DNA of 64,000 nt from Carboxylicivirga caseinilyticus (GCA_025499705.1 JAFMVE010000015.1:44100-108099); one strand, 5' to 3'. Counted from the first letter of the stretch, positions 1-9,401 are shown. Notes: generated from the letters alone by a model not told the origin. Made by a program: numbers and translations.

Positions 1-25
1 GCTTTCTGTTCGCTTTGCCGTTTGC

Positions 26-295
26 TTACTTACGAATTCCAAGTTCTGCAATGATGGCACGATATCTTTCGATATCATTTTTCTTTAAGTAGTCTAACAA
101 GCTACGACGCTTACCTACTAATTTTTTTAAAGCATGCTCTGTGCTATAATCTTTACGATTTGACTTTAAGTGCTCAGTCAAATGCGAGATACGGAAAGAA
201 AATAATGCTATCTGGCTTTCTGGAGAACCAGTGTCAGTATTCGATTTTCCGTACTTCTCGAAGATCTCTTGCTTCTTTTCTGCTGTCAAGTACAT
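26..295 (-). CDS. rpsO: 30S ribosomal protein S15
   Basis: This 89-residue protein has the full length and sequence of bacterial S15, which binds the central domain of 16S rRNA early in 30S assembly. Family hallmarks visible are TGSPESQI near residue 23, the HLKSNRKDYS stretch and the C-terminal LDYLKK helix. The ATG at 295 lies about 35 bases downstream of a clear housekeeping promoter. In many bacteria pnp follows rpsO; whatever follows here lies outside the window. Confidence 0.98.
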   Translation of the reverse strand: MYLTAEKKQEIFEKYGKSNTDTGSPESQIALFSFRISHLTEHLKSNRKDYSTEHALKKLVGKRRSLLDYLKKNDIERYRAIIAELGIRK

Positions 296-330
296 AATAA
301 AATATGTTTAAATATATAATTTGAGGGTGC

Positions 331-360
331 AAAGATAGGTAATAAATTCAACAAGACAAG
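331..360 (-). promoter_or_regulatory. Housekeeping promoter of rpsO
   Basis: On the minus strand a TTG (358-360) is followed after 19 bases by TATCTTTG (331-338). This matches the Bacteroidota -33/-7 consensus and sits just upstream of the rpsO start. Confidence 0.7.
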
Positions 361-416
361 TTGTTTGTAACTAAAATTTTATCGTTCAGATCAAAGGTAA
401 TAATTAAGGATAAAAA

Positions 417-452
417 AAAGTCCCGAAACTATAATTAAGTTCGGGACTTTTG
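417..452 (-). terminator. Rho-independent terminator after the lipoprotein gene
   Basis: A stem of AAAGTCCCGAA pairing with TTCGGGACTTT, followed on the minus strand by a run of T. It lies 18 bases past the stop of the minus-strand lipoprotein gene and separates it from rpsO. Confidence 0.85.
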
Positions 453-469
453 TAAATATTTTTCGAGGA

Positions 470-1057
470 TTAGTATCCTTGTTCTTCAGCCAGTTTTTGC
501 ATTTCCTGGTTAAAAATTTCTTCGAATTTCTTTTTGTCGTAATCAACCTGAAGTTTTTGATTACTTGATAATTTATTGTCGATACCATTCATGATATCTT
601 CTTTGCTAACTTCAATGGCAACAAATCCACGGTATTTACCATTGTCAAGAACACTGGCTTTTTCACAGGCTACAACAATGTTTGAAATAGTTTCATCTGC
701 TACCTCACGAGTAAGGTTTTCAAATTTTTGCTCGAATTCAGAAGCATCACCAAATTCACGTTCATTTACATAACGATCGGTAACTGATTTTGTGTTTGAG
801 TTGATAAGGGTTACCAAACGTTGTTTAGCATTTAATAAAGCTTTTTCTTTTGCCAGACTTAAGTCAGAGCTGGTTGCCATGGCACTTGCACGGAAATAAT
901 TTTTGTCTGAACGACCTTTATCTTCGCAAGGCATATTTTCCAATATGGTTCCTACTTCACTATTTGTGCTAACTTTCTCTTTAGATTTACAGCTAACCAT
1001 ACTTGCTGCTAAAGCAAGAGTGAAGATTCCTATTCCTAAAAGTTTTTTTGCATTCAT
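470..1057 (-). CDS. LPP20-like lipoprotein
   Basis: A 195-residue exported lipoprotein. It has a short basic N-terminus, a hydrophobic core and a lipobox ending in Cys23 (ASMVSC), so it is probably anchored in the outer membrane. The mature part is alanine- and charge-rich and helical, and resembles the LPP20 family, where a segment rich in ALLNAKQRL-type helices precedes a small alpha/beta domain. I see no catalytic motif. The gene stands alone with its own terminator. The function is unknown; LPP20 membership is inferred from pattern, not from a search. Confidence 0.7.
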   Translation of the reverse strand: MNAKKLLGIGIFTLALAASMVSCKSKEKVSTNSEVGTILENMPCEDKGRSDKNYFRASAMATSSDLSLAKEKALLNAKQRLVTLINSNTKSVTDRYVNEREFGDASEFEQKFENLTREVADETISNIVVACEKASVLDNGKYRGFVAIEVSKEDIMNGIDNKLSSNQKLQVDYDKKKFEEIFNQEMQKLAEEQGY

Positions 1058-1218
1058 GTTTTAAGTATTTGGGTTTTAAAACTGGTTATCATCTATCAAA
1101 AAGCGAACCAAAAATTAAATTGTATTCACAGTTATTTAGATTTTCCAACACTGGTGCTTATACTAAGGCTATGTAAAAAGGTTTGGTTAAAGGCAAAAAA
1201 TATATTTCAAAAATAACA

Positions 1219-2286
1219 CTAAAGCAATTTGTCAACAGTACTACTTTCGATATGCTCTGTGTCATTTAATAATAGCTCAAACTTGGTTAATTGTCCGGGA
1301 GCTCCCAAAACAAAAAGTTTATCGGCAGGAGTGATTTCAATATCCGGGGAAGGATTAAAAATATATGTTCCTTCACCTGTTTTAATGCCGACAAGGTTGG
1401 CTCCTGATTTTTCTCTTAACTTTAATTCCCTGATCGTTTTTTTATAATTGGCTACAGCTAATTTAGAGCAACTGATTTCTTTTAGTTGCACATCTTTTGA
1501 TCTTTGTAAAAGAATATATTCAACAAATTCAACCACATCTGGTTGTGTTACCAACTTGGCCATTCGTTGACCTCCAATACGATCGGGCATAATAACATTG
1601 GTGGCACCGGCACGTCGGAGTTTGGTGTCAGATCTGAAATCACTTGCTCTGCTGATGATTTTTAAAGTTGGATTCATCTCACTGGCTGTAAGAACCACAA
1701 ACATGTTATCAGCGTCGTTTGGTAAGGCTGTAATTAATGCTTTTGCTTTCCTGATTTGTGCTGCATCCAGCACTTCTTCAGAACTGGCATCTCCCTGAAC
1801 GTATAAATTGTCAGGATCTTCCAGGATTCGCGTTACTACATGATCACGTTTCTCGATAATCACAAACTGTTCACCATGCTCAGCCAGTTCAACACAGGCC
1901 TGATATCCATTTCTACCGTATCCGCATACAATAATGTGATCTTCTAATTTTATTATTTTCTTTCTCAACTGGTACGCTTTATATGATTGATGTAAAACGC
2001 CTTCGAAAATAACACGGGTTATTTGGGTGATGACGTAACCGAAAATTCCTAAGCTAAAAATAATAAGAAAAATGGTAAAAATCTTACCCGTATCCGACAA
2101 AGGAACAACTTCACTGAATCCAACGGTGGCCATTGTAATGACTGTCATGTAGATAGCATCCAGTAGTCGATAGCCTTCAAGTAAAGCAAAACCGGCAGAA
2201 CCAGCCGAAATGGTTAAAACAAGAAGCCCGGCTGAAATGAGCAGGGCTCTGATAGTTTCGTGATATAAGGATGTTTGTTTTTTCAC
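1219..2286 (-). CDS. Two-TM potassium channel with RCK (TrkA-N/TrkA-C) domains
   Basis: A 355-residue K+ channel of the MthK-like type. TM1 is around residues 12-34, the pore helix leads into the filter TVGF (54-57, a GFG variant of GYG) and TM2 is around 68-92. A Rossmann-type RCK domain starts at about residue 116 with the CGYGRNG nucleotide loop (121-127). A TrkA-C-like domain occupies about residues 265-345. Channels of this type gate K+ flux in response to ligands bound by the RCK ring. The start is GTG at 2286, which overlaps the DUF2851 stop as GTGA, a sign of translational coupling. No ligand can be assigned from sequence. Confidence 0.92.
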   Translation of the reverse strand: MKKQTSLYHETIRALLISAGLLVLTISAGSAGFALLEGYRLLDAIYMTVITMATVGFSEVVPLSDTGKIFTIFLIIFSLGIFGYVITQITRVIFEGVLHQSYKAYQLRKKIIKLEDHIIVCGYGRNGYQACVELAEHGEQFVIIEKRDHVVTRILEDPDNLYVQGDASSEEVLDAAQIRKAKALITALPNDADNMFVVLTASEMNPTLKIISRASDFRSDTKLRRAGATNVIMPDRIGGQRMAKLVTQPDVVEFVEYILLQRSKDVQLKEISCSKLAVANYKKTIRELKLREKSGANLVGIKTGEGTYIFNPSPDIEITPADKLFVLGAPGQLTKFELLLNDTEHIESSTVDKLL

Positions 2287-3557
2287 GTTTTGCTTAATAC
2301 TTTATGTCCGATGCGGCAATTTAAGCACTTTTTATGATTACAGTAGTGGTTTTTCAGAAAAATCAATGCCTGAGCTTGTGCTTCATTGTCGATTTTTATG
2401 CCTCTTTTTTCCCAGTTTGATAAAATTGAGTTTCTTTCAGGTGCTTGTTTATAAAGTAATTCTAATAAATTTTCCTTTTTATGTTGGTAATTGTTTTTAT
2501 CAAAATACACAAATAAATAGGGATATATGGTATTGTATAAAATTCGTTGAGCAGATGCTTTACCCAGGTGTTTTACTATGTCTTTCTCACTTGTTTTGCC
2601 TAATTGATAATGATTGTTCCAATAATCTGAGGCTCGAATATTTAAAAGATTAATAAAAGACTTTGAATCTACAGATGAAAGTAAGGATTCGAAAGTTCCT
2701 TTTAACTGATGAATTAATCTGGCTAGCTGAGCTAATCTAATTGTTGGAAAATTTGAAGGTCTAAGTTTTGCAAATTTCCAGATATGTGGTTCAATTGCCT
2801 TGAGCTGATATTTATAGGCTAGAAAGTCATATTCTTTTTTTAGTATTTTTGTATAGCCATCTTCAGACTTGGAGAATTGTAAAAATCCGGCCTGACCAAA
2901 TAACAAGGCTTCTGTTTGTGTAATGTTATCAGAATGCTTCAGTAAAATCTTTAAGGGTGTTTGTTTTGCCATCATTTCAAAAGGGAGGCCATTTAATCCA
3001 AAACCAAAACTTCGAGAAAGTAAAATGAAAAATACCTGGTCCCAGTCATTTTTAAATGATGACAATAGTTGATGGATTAACTCACTTTTTTCTTCTAATC
3101 TTTCAATTAGAATTCGATCTAACCATTGTAATAAAACAGTTGGTTCAAGTGATGTGAGGTTGTCTTCACAAGCAATCCATTTACTATTAAAAAATAGTTT
3201 TTGATAGTTTTCCATCAATTGATCCGACAATGTCATTTCCCATGCAGGAACTTCTCTGCCTGATTGAGTGAAGGTATTTTGGCCAAACTTATTGACCACA
3301 TGCAATATAACATTGTTGTAGGCTTCGTCGTTCTGATGACCATGGTTGAACCAATCGGTTTCATCAATATGAATTTCAACATTGCCAGCCCATAATGTAT
3401 TGTCGAGTTTGATTTTGGCATTAAAAAAATCGGGCCCGGAATCGGTGTTTTTGATACCCGGATGAATTATTTCCAGTTTCTGGCCATCCTTTGTTTTTAT
3501 ATTTTGTGGATGAAAGAGCCTGTTTTGCCAGATAAAGTGCAGAAAATCTTCATTCAT
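2283..3557 (-). CDS. DUF2851 family protein
   Basis: A 424-residue cytoplasmic protein matching the Bacteroidota family DUF2851. The N-terminus MNEDFLHFIWQ leads into a conserved block with SGPDFFNAKIKLD and WAGNVEIHI at about residues 35-65. The C-terminus carries a Cys/His cluster (HYCNHKKCLNC) that could bind a metal. No biochemical role is established for the family. It is the first gene of a two-gene operon, and its TGA overlaps the GTG of the potassium channel gene, so the two are probably made together. Confidence 0.85.
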   Translation of the reverse strand: MNEDFLHFIWQNRLFHPQNIKTKDGQKLEIIHPGIKNTDSGPDFFNAKIKLDNTLWAGNVEIHIDETDWFNHGHQNDEAYNNVILHVVNKFGQNTFTQSGREVPAWEMTLSDQLMENYQKLFFNSKWIACEDNLTSLEPTVLLQWLDRILIERLEEKSELIHQLLSSFKNDWDQVFFILLSRSFGFGLNGLPFEMMAKQTPLKILLKHSDNITQTEALLFGQAGFLQFSKSEDGYTKILKKEYDFLAYKYQLKAIEPHIWKFAKLRPSNFPTIRLAQLARLIHQLKGTFESLLSSVDSKSFINLLNIRASDYWNNHYQLGKTSEKDIVKHLGKASAQRILYNTIYPYLFVYFDKNNYQHKKENLLELLYKQAPERNSILSNWEKRGIKIDNEAQAQALIFLKNHYCNHKKCLNCRIGHKVLSKT

Positions 3558-3694
3558 ATCGGTGATGGTTTGGATAGATAATATAACTTATTTATTAAAT
3601 AAATTCAAGAAGTACAACTTTAATGAAGATCGAAAAATATTTTATTATGTGGTAGTTCTGTTGCTTTTTCTACCTTTGCTCAAAATCTTACACC

Positions 3695-4939
3695 TTGAAT
3701 TTCGAATTATTTGTAGCACGTAAAATAAAGTCAGGAGGAATTACCGGTAAGAAACTTTCTGGTCCGGTGATTAAGGTTGCCACTTTGGGTGTGATACTCG
3801 GAATGGTTGTAATGATATTGTCCCTTTCAATAGGTTTGGGATTTAAACGTGAAGTTCGTCAGAAAATAATAGGATTCGGTTCGCATCTGCAGGTGATAAG
3901 TTATGATTACAATAATTCCTACGAAAGTAATCCAATCACCAATGATAGTATACTGGCATCTGAACTTAAAGCTATAGATGGTGTAAATCAGGTTCAGGTA
4001 TTTGCTACAAAGCCTGGTTTAATAAAAACTACAGAAGCTATTCAAGGGATAATTCTGAAAGGCGTCGGGACTGATTTTGACTGGAGCTTTATGGAAGAAG
4101 TTTGTGTGGAGGGGCATATTCCAGATTTTAAAGATTCAATCCGGTCTGATCAAATCTATATCTCAGAGGAAATTTCCAAAATGTTACGACTGAATGTAGG
4201 TGATCCTTTGAGAATGTATTTTGTACAGGATCAGGTTCGGATGAGGAAATTTACAATATGCGGTATTTATAATTCTCATTTTCCTGAGTTTGATAAGGTG
4301 TTTGCTCTGGTTGATATTCGCCATATTCAGAAGTTGAATAATTGGGATAACAATAAAATTTCAGGTTATGAAATCATCATTGATGATTTTAATAACATTG
4401 ATGAAATCCATCAGGAAGTTTACTATGTGACCAGTTCAAAAATTGAAGAGGATGGAACCATGTTACGAGCTAAATCAATCAAGCAAGTTCAGCCACAGAT
4501 TTTCACATGGCTCGATATGCTGGATATGAATCTGCTTGTAATATTAGTTCTTATTTTACTGGTTGCCGGATTTAATATGGTAAGTGGTTTGCTGATTCTG
4601 ATAATTGAACGAACCAATATGATTGGAATATTTAAAGCTTTGGGTGCAGAAAACTGGAGCCTCCGTAAAGTATTTCTTTATCTAGCCATTTATATTGTAG
4701 GAAAAGGCCTGATTTGGGGTAATCTGATAGGTGTTGGAATAGCTTTGTTACAGAAATATACTCATCTAATAAAATTAGATGCAACAAATTATTATCTCGA
4801 AACGGTTCCTATCTATCTTCAGGCAAGTCATTTGGTAATGCTGAATGTTGGAGTTGGGATAATAACCTTACTTATGCTTTTGGGACCATCCTACCTGGTA
4901 GCACGTATATTACCGGTTAAGTCAATTCGGTTTAATTAA
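3695..4939 (+). CDS. ABC transporter permease, LolC/LolE-like (FtsX/MacB fold)
   Basis: A 414-residue permease with the lipoprotein-release topology. One TM helix is near residues 25-48, a large periplasmic MacB_PCD domain spans about 50-270, and three TM helices follow at about 277-302, 322-345 and 375-402 within an FtsX domain. Homologues in this family extract lipoproteins from the inner membrane with a LolD ATPase, which is not in this window. The start is TTG at 3695: the family-typical N-terminus begins exactly there and no in-frame ATG precedes it. The gene diverges from DUF2851. Confidence 0.9.
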   Translation: MNFELFVARKIKSGGITGKKLSGPVIKVATLGVILGMVVMILSLSIGLGFKREVRQKIIGFGSHLQVISYDYNNSYESNPITNDSILASELKAIDGVNQVQVFATKPGLIKTTEAIQGIILKGVGTDFDWSFMEEVCVEGHIPDFKDSIRSDQIYISEEISKMLRLNVGDPLRMYFVQDQVRMRKFTICGIYNSHFPEFDKVFALVDIRHIQKLNNWDNNKISGYEIIIDDFNNIDEIHQEVYYVTSSKIEEDGTMLRAKSIKQVQPQIFTWLDMLDMNLLVILVLILLVAGFNMVSGLLILIIERTNMIGIFKALGAENWSLRKVFLYLAIYIVGKGLIWGNLIGVGIALLQKYTHLIKLDATNYYLETVPIYLQASHLVMLNVGVGIITLLMLLGPSYLVARILPVKSIRFN

Positions 4940-4963
4940 ATTCTATTATAAACGTACAGCGAC

Positions 4964-4979
4964 TGTTCGAAACCGAACA
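4964..4979. promoter_or_regulatory. Perfect 16-bp palindrome, candidate activator site
   Basis: TGTTCG-AAAC-CGAACA, a perfect inverted repeat 25 bases past the permease stop. A copy with one mismatch occurs at 26632-26647. Both lie upstream of sigma-54-like elements, so the site is proposed as an enhancer-binding-protein operator. Confidence 0.5.
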
Positions 4980-5089
4980 TTTAAATTTACGTATAATCAA
5001 ACGTTATTTAAATTTAAATGGAAGCTAGATTGTTGATATGTAGGTATATGTGAATATAAAAGTGGTTAAATGACCAATGTCTTATTTTT

Positions 5090-5105
5090 TGGTATAGTGT
5101 TTGTT
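5090..5105 (+). promoter_or_regulatory. Weak sigma-54-like promoter
   Basis: TGGTATAGTGTTTGTT keeps the -24 GG and the TTG of the -12 element at the canonical spacing of TGGCACG-N4-TTGCW, but differs at C4, C6 and C15. It lies about 110 bp downstream of the palindrome at 4964. The assignment depends on that association. Confidence 0.35.
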
Positions 5106-5115
5106 TTATTACAAG

Positions 5116-5180
5116 CACAAATCTTAAAAGGTTTAAGTTAATAAATGGGACATATGGTCGGGAACGCCCGACCTTTTTTT
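5116..5180 (+). ncRNA. Candidate small RNA ending in a strong terminator
   Basis: If the element at 5090-5105 is a promoter, transcription would start near 5116 and stop at 5180, giving about 65 nt with no open reading frame. The segment holds two hairpins: a short one, CTTAAA-AGG-TTTAAG, and the GC-rich terminator. The alternative is simply the 3' end of the permease transcript. No known RNA family is recognised. Confidence 0.35.
5156..5180 (+). terminator. Strong Rho-independent terminator
   Basis: GGTCGGG-AACG-CCCGACC followed by seven T. It ends either the long 3' tail of the permease mRNA or a separate small RNA, about 100 bases before the Nudix gene. Confidence 0.9.
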
Positions 5181-5281
5181 ATGTTTGTATTTCAAGTTCA
5201 GATCAAGATTTATCAAAACAATTTCTTAACTTATAAAAGAAACAAAAAAACTTTACAGGAGTTATATTTGAAAGAAACTGA

Positions 5282-5956
5282 ATGAGCAATCAAACACAAA
5301 TATTACTGGAGGCTTTTCGTAAACCTTTGCCTGGTAAGAAGGCACAGTCATTAATGGCGCCATCCGTTAGGTTTACCGGTAAAGTTTTGCCTGAGCCAAA
5401 TAAAGCGAGGGAAAGTAGTGTGTTGATTTTATTGTATGTGAAGGAAGGTAATTGGTACTTGCCTTTGATGAAACGTTCAGTTTATAAAGGAGCCCATAGT
5501 GGACAGGTGAGTTTTCCAGGTGGCAAAACCGAAGATGGTGACACCTGTTATTTTAATACTGCCATAAGGGAAGCGGAAGAAGAAATTGGCATTGTAGGAA
5601 AAGATGTTTCATATGTTGGTGAATTGACATCGCTTTATATCCCCAATTCCAATTTTGTTGTTTATCCTCAGGTTGGTGTATTACCATATGCACCTGAATT
5701 TAAACCCGATCCACGTGAGGTGGATGTATTGATTGAAGCTCCTTTATCTCAATTGGCTAATCCCCAAAATATTAAGTGCTTTTCACGAAAAATTAATGAT
5801 ATAGTTGTTGAGGCTCCATTTTTTTCATTAAATGATTTTGAAATTTGGGGAGCCACAGCAATGATTTTAAGTGAATTTCTTCAGGTATTGAAAGAAAATC
5901 AGCTTAATCCATTATTACATTCTTATAGTGATTATAACGCTCAAGGATATCAGTAA
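5282..5956 (+). CDS. CoA pyrophosphatase-type Nudix hydrolase
   Basis: A 224-residue Nudix protein. The Nudix box lies at about residues 80-103, with a Gly-Gly-Lys start and the catalytic helix REAEEEIG. It is preceded by the NuCoA-type signature region MKRS...GAHSGQVSFPGG (63-81), which in this family marks enzymes that cleave CoA and its derivatives to 3',5'-ADP and 4'-phosphopantetheine. The first Nudix Glu is Asp here. The 3' end overlaps the convergent MltF-like gene by 53 bases, and that overlap is coding in both frames. Confidence 0.9.
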   Translation: MSNQTQILLEAFRKPLPGKKAQSLMAPSVRFTGKVLPEPNKARESSVLILLYVKEGNWYLPLMKRSVYKGAHSGQVSFPGGKTEDGDTCYFNTAIREAEEEIGIVGKDVSYVGELTSLYIPNSNFVVYPQVGVLPYAPEFKPDPREVDVLIEAPLSQLANPQNIKCFSRKINDIVVEAPFFSLNDFEIWGATAMILSEFLQVLKENQLNPLLHSYSDYNAQGYQ

Positions 5957-7328
5957 CATAGTGATAAGGTTCTTCACCCCGGCAATAACCGTATTTTACA
6001 ACTGGATCGTTATAGAACTCTGGCTTCGATTTATTTAAAAGATAATAATCCACATTATTTTCCCAGATTAATGGGTTCTTTCCATTTTTCTCAGCCAGAC
6101 GCATGGCATCCTGCACGTGACCTAATCCTACATTATAAGCAGCCAGTACAAATTTTATTCTTTCATCAGGATCTTCAATCGTTTTGCTTAATCTGCCATC
6201 CAACCAGGTTAAAAACTTTAATCCACCTTTAATATTATCGGTTGGAGAAGTTATTTCCTTAACCCCAAAATAATCGGCTGTTTCAGGCATAAGCTGCATA
6301 AGTCCTTTGGCTCCGGCCCAGCTTTCAATCTCAGGAAGGAACCTTGATTCCTGGTAAATTAATGAGGCAATCAGGCGCCAGTCTAAATCGTATTTTTTAC
6401 TTTCTTTTTTAATGATGGCGTCATATATAGATACCTTTCCTCCTCTAATGGAATGGAAGCCAGCATCTACTAAATGATTCGATCTTTCGTTGATAAAGTA
6501 TTTTCGATAAATTCTTTGGTATTGCTGTGTTTTCTTAAAGTTGATAAGCCAGTTATTAACAACATCTAATAAATCCCTTGAATTTGGGCGAACAGCCCAG
6601 GCAATTTTTTGAGGAAAACTGATGGCAGTCTCAATATCCAGATTGTCGTAAAAATTTAAATTGATACGAGCCATGTTTTCATCACATACAGTATATGGAA
6701 TTTCACCATTGGCAACCAACCCAATCAGTTGCTCTACTTCGTAATCAGGAATTTCAACAATGTTGATACTGTCTCCAATTTCATTACTTAAATTACGTAA
6801 ACGTTCAACAAACGAAGAATTTTCCTGTACATAAATGGTTTTACCAGCTAAATCAAGCTGGTTGCGAATTATTTCATTAAAAACACCGGGATTTGATCCG
6901 TTTGTTTTAGAATATTTTTGTTGTACCAATACCTGACGTGTTACGCAATGAGGTTCGGTAAAAGTAATTATGTCGCCCCTTTCGCGAGTGACTGTGAAGT
7001 TGGTGGCAATCAGATCGATGTCGCCATTAAGTAAGTCGCTGATATTTTTTTCTACGTTATTGGATACTGTAATTTCAAGCTTTAAACCCAACTGGTTACC
7101 CATGGCTTTTAACAACTCAAACTGATAGCCCAGTGGACGACCTTTATAAACAAAGTAGTTAGTAGAATTATAATCGGTTACCACTTTTATCTTTCCGCGC
7201 TTGACAATATCGTCAAGATCTATGTCAACTTCTTCTTCAGAGTGGTTGAATAGAGTCGGCTTATTACCTGAATTGCACGCTGCAAATAAAGTGGCAATAA
7301 CCAGTAATAATATATAGCTGTATCGCAT
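5904..7328 (-). CDS. MltF-like membrane-bound lytic transglycosylase (SBP_bac_3 + SLT)
   Basis: A 474-residue lipoprotein with lipobox Cys18. An N-terminal periplasmic solute-binding domain (SBP_bac_3, about residues 45-285) is followed by a lysozyme-like SLT domain (about 300-450). The presumed catalytic Glu lies in the YQESRF motif near residue 327, followed by GAKGLMQLMP and the AAYNVGLGHV motif. The enzyme would cleave peptidoglycan to 1,6-anhydro-muropeptides from the outer membrane, with the binding domain modulating activity. It has its own promoter and overlaps the Nudix gene tail to tail. Confidence 0.93.
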   Translation of the reverse strand: MRYSYILLLVIATLFAACNSGNKPTLFNHSEEEVDIDLDDIVKRGKIKVVTDYNSTNYFVYKGRPLGYQFELLKAMGNQLGLKLEITVSNNVEKNISDLLNGDIDLIATNFTVTRERGDIITFTEPHCVTRQVLVQQKYSKTNGSNPGVFNEIIRNQLDLAGKTIYVQENSSFVERLRNLSNEIGDSINIVEIPDYEVEQLIGLVANGEIPYTVCDENMARINLNFYDNLDIETAISFPQKIAWAVRPNSRDLLDVVNNWLINFKKTQQYQRIYRKYFINERSNHLVDAGFHSIRGGKVSIYDAIIKKESKKYDLDWRLIASLIYQESRFLPEIESWAGAKGLMQLMPETADYFGVKEITSPTDNIKGGLKFLTWLDGRLSKTIEDPDERIKFVLAAYNVGLGHVQDAMRLAEKNGKNPLIWENNVDYYLLNKSKPEFYNDPVVKYGYCRGEEPYHYVTDILERYNHYKNVIMD

Positions 7329-7351
7329 AATACCTTCTCGTTAGTTCGTGG

Positions 7352-7382
7352 CAAAGATAATTAAAATGTATTCTGCCAGCAA
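7352..7382 (-). promoter_or_regulatory. Housekeeping promoter of the MltF-like gene
   Basis: On the minus strand TTG (7380-7382), a 20-base spacer and TATCTTTG (7352-7359) match the Bacteroidota consensus, giving a leader of about 15-20 bases. Confidence 0.65.
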
Positions 7383-7397
7383 TTTACACCATTGACG

Positions 7398-9401
7398 TTA
7401 GTCATAGAAATTCCACGATACGCCAAACTTCATCACTCGTGGATTTCCCGGATAGTTGTACGTGGTATAATATGGTTTGTTTGGATAGCCTTGATTTACA
7501 TGATCGTATTTGATATAAACACGTGCTCTTTTCAGCTGGAAATTCAGGAATGCATCCACCCATGGATAGTCACCAACTTTCTCATCGTTTTGTATGGTAA
7601 ACTGACCTGTTGCAGGCATGTAAAAAGGAGCATAGTATTGTGTAAAGTATCTTAAGTCAAAACCAAGCTGAAAATGTAATACCTTGAAAAGAGTATTTTG
7701 GTAATAGGTTGAGTTATAAATGGCAACAGTTGGTAATGGAATGATATTCTCATTACTGCTGTATTGAAGCGCAAGGTCATTATCGATTCTGATATTACCC
7801 AGTTTAAAAAGCTTCTTAATATTCCCATGAAAAACCTGAATGACTCCGTCACTCTGGCTGGGTGTGCCATCTGAATTCCAATAAATATAGTTGTTCATCA
7901 AAAATCCACCTGCACTTAGTTCCAATTGTTTGGTTGGGATACGAATCCCTCCTTTAAACTGAATCGTTTTTTTCTTTCCAAAGTCTTTATCCCATTCCAA
8001 ATGGTTAGAATAATATCTGGTTTCAAATAATTCCGGTTCAGTAAGGAAAATTCCACCATTGGCAAAAAATCCTGCTGTATCTTTTAAAACTCTGAAGCTG
8101 GAATTCATTTCTCCTGTTATTTCTGAATCCCCAGCCCTATAACCTTGGAAATATAATTTTAAGCCAGCATTCCACCAGAAATTTTTTCCGAGATTTTTAA
8201 AGATCTGACCACCTAATGCTGTTGTAACTAATGTTGTGTCGGTATTAATATATTCCGGAATATAATCGGAGTCGTCAATTGTGTAATCGGTTGGTTTTTT
8301 AGGGAATCGATAAAATGATATGTCATTTGTAATAAATGCTCTTAGTCCGAATTTAAATAATGAGTTTGCTTCTTCGTTAAACTTAATCTGGAAAATGTTT
8401 CGAATGGAATTAATTCTAACACTATCCTTAGTTTGAAGTGTGTCGCTATTTATATTTGGGTAAAAAGGATTTGTTATGGAATAGTAATTTTCCAGATCAG
8501 GAATGCTATACTCCATTTTATTCTGCTCAAATTCAAAGGTGTGAAAAGCAGTTCCGACAGGTAGAATGGTTTGAACAGAATCTTTATCGGTTAAAGTGAT
8601 TTTACCAATATCAAAAGATTGATTAAAAAATATCTTCTTTTTAGTCAGGTTTTTTTCTGCAGTAGTAAATCGTGTAATAACTGACGATGCATCTATTTCG
8701 TTAAAATCTCCGTTTTGGGCTTCTTTGTCAATACCACCACTTTCTAAGGTTTTAAGTTTAGAGTATATATATGCTCCTTGAAAACTATATTTCTCACCAT
8801 CATAACTCGTAAAGAACTTGGCGTTATCAACCTCTGCTTTTTGAGCGGAATATTGACCAATAGATGAGGATAATGAATAGCTGGCACCAACATTTAGTGC
8901 TTTATTTACATTTTGGGTGTACATAGCTTTTACTCGTTCTTCAGAACGTCGCTTTGGACCTCCAAAATTATAAGTGATATTGATGTATGGAGTTTTAGTA
9001 TTGTAAAAATACATCTCATCAACATCGGGCATGTAGGCCAGAAATGAGTTGAAAAATAAATTTCCATATTTATACTCCCGGTCCTCAAATATCATCGATT
9101 GATAGGCTGTATTCATATTGCCTAAATGAGCATTGGCTATGCTTTTTTGATATATTGGATTGAATATTTGAAAGCCAGTGGTAAGTGTATCAACGGCAGT
9201 TGTGTCAGCAAAAGTGTAATCATCTGTCAGATGCCATGCTCTTATATCTGGTTCGATGGAGCTTGTATTTTGCTGTTGTTGATCAGGGTCTATCTGGCCA
9301 CCCATCTGAGGTCTGCCTTCTGGTCTCTCTTGAGCATAAGATGAAAAAACAACCAACAGTAATAAAATCAGAAGCGGGTATTTCAGTTGAATACGATGCA
9401 T
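7398..9401 (-). CDS. Putative beta-barrel porin (Porin_10-like)
   Basis: An outer-membrane protein of about 667 residues. The start is placed at the ATG at 9401, because the protein then opens with a typical signal peptide (MHRIQLKYPLLILLLLVV, cleavage after SYAQ). An in-frame ATG 14 codons upstream adds residues that do not fit a signal peptide. After a Pro/Gln-rich linker the sequence is a long run of alternating aromatic/hydrophobic beta strands, ending in a strand with terminal aromatic residues (SWNFYD). This matches the Bacteroidota putative porin family Porin_10. No substrate can be inferred. TATATTTG at 9457-9464 (minus strand) is a plausible -7 element. Confidence 0.75.
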   Translation of the reverse strand: MHRIQLKYPLLILLLLVVFSSYAQERPEGRPQMGGQIDPDQQQQNTSSIEPDIRAWHLTDDYTFADTTAVDTLTTGFQIFNPIYQKSIANAHLGNMNTAYQSMIFEDREYKYGNLFFNSFLAYMPDVDEMYFYNTKTPYINITYNFGGPKRRSEERVKAMYTQNVNKALNVGASYSLSSSIGQYSAQKAEVDNAKFFTSYDGEKYSFQGAYIYSKLKTLESGGIDKEAQNGDFNEIDASSVITRFTTAEKNLTKKKIFFNQSFDIGKITLTDKDSVQTILPVGTAFHTFEFEQNKMEYSIPDLENYYSITNPFYPNINSDTLQTKDSVRINSIRNIFQIKFNEEANSLFKFGLRAFITNDISFYRFPKKPTDYTIDDSDYIPEYINTDTTLVTTALGGQIFKNLGKNFWWNAGLKLYFQGYRAGDSEITGEMNSSFRVLKDTAGFFANGGIFLTEPELFETRYYSNHLEWDKDFGKKKTIQFKGGIRIPTKQLELSAGGFLMNNYIYWNSDGTPSQSDGVIQVFHGNIKKLFKLGNIRIDNDLALQYSSNENIIPLPTVAIYNSTYYQNTLFKVLHFQLGFDLRYFTQYYAPFYMPATGQFTIQNDEKVGDYPWVDAFLNFQLKRARVYIKYDHVNQGYPNKPYYTTYNYPGNPRVMKFGVSWNFYD

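Noticed and set aside
391..588. 65-codon minus-strand frame at the end of the lipoprotein gene
   Set aside because: It overlaps the 3' end of the lipoprotein gene and its terminator hairpin; composition is not protein-like.
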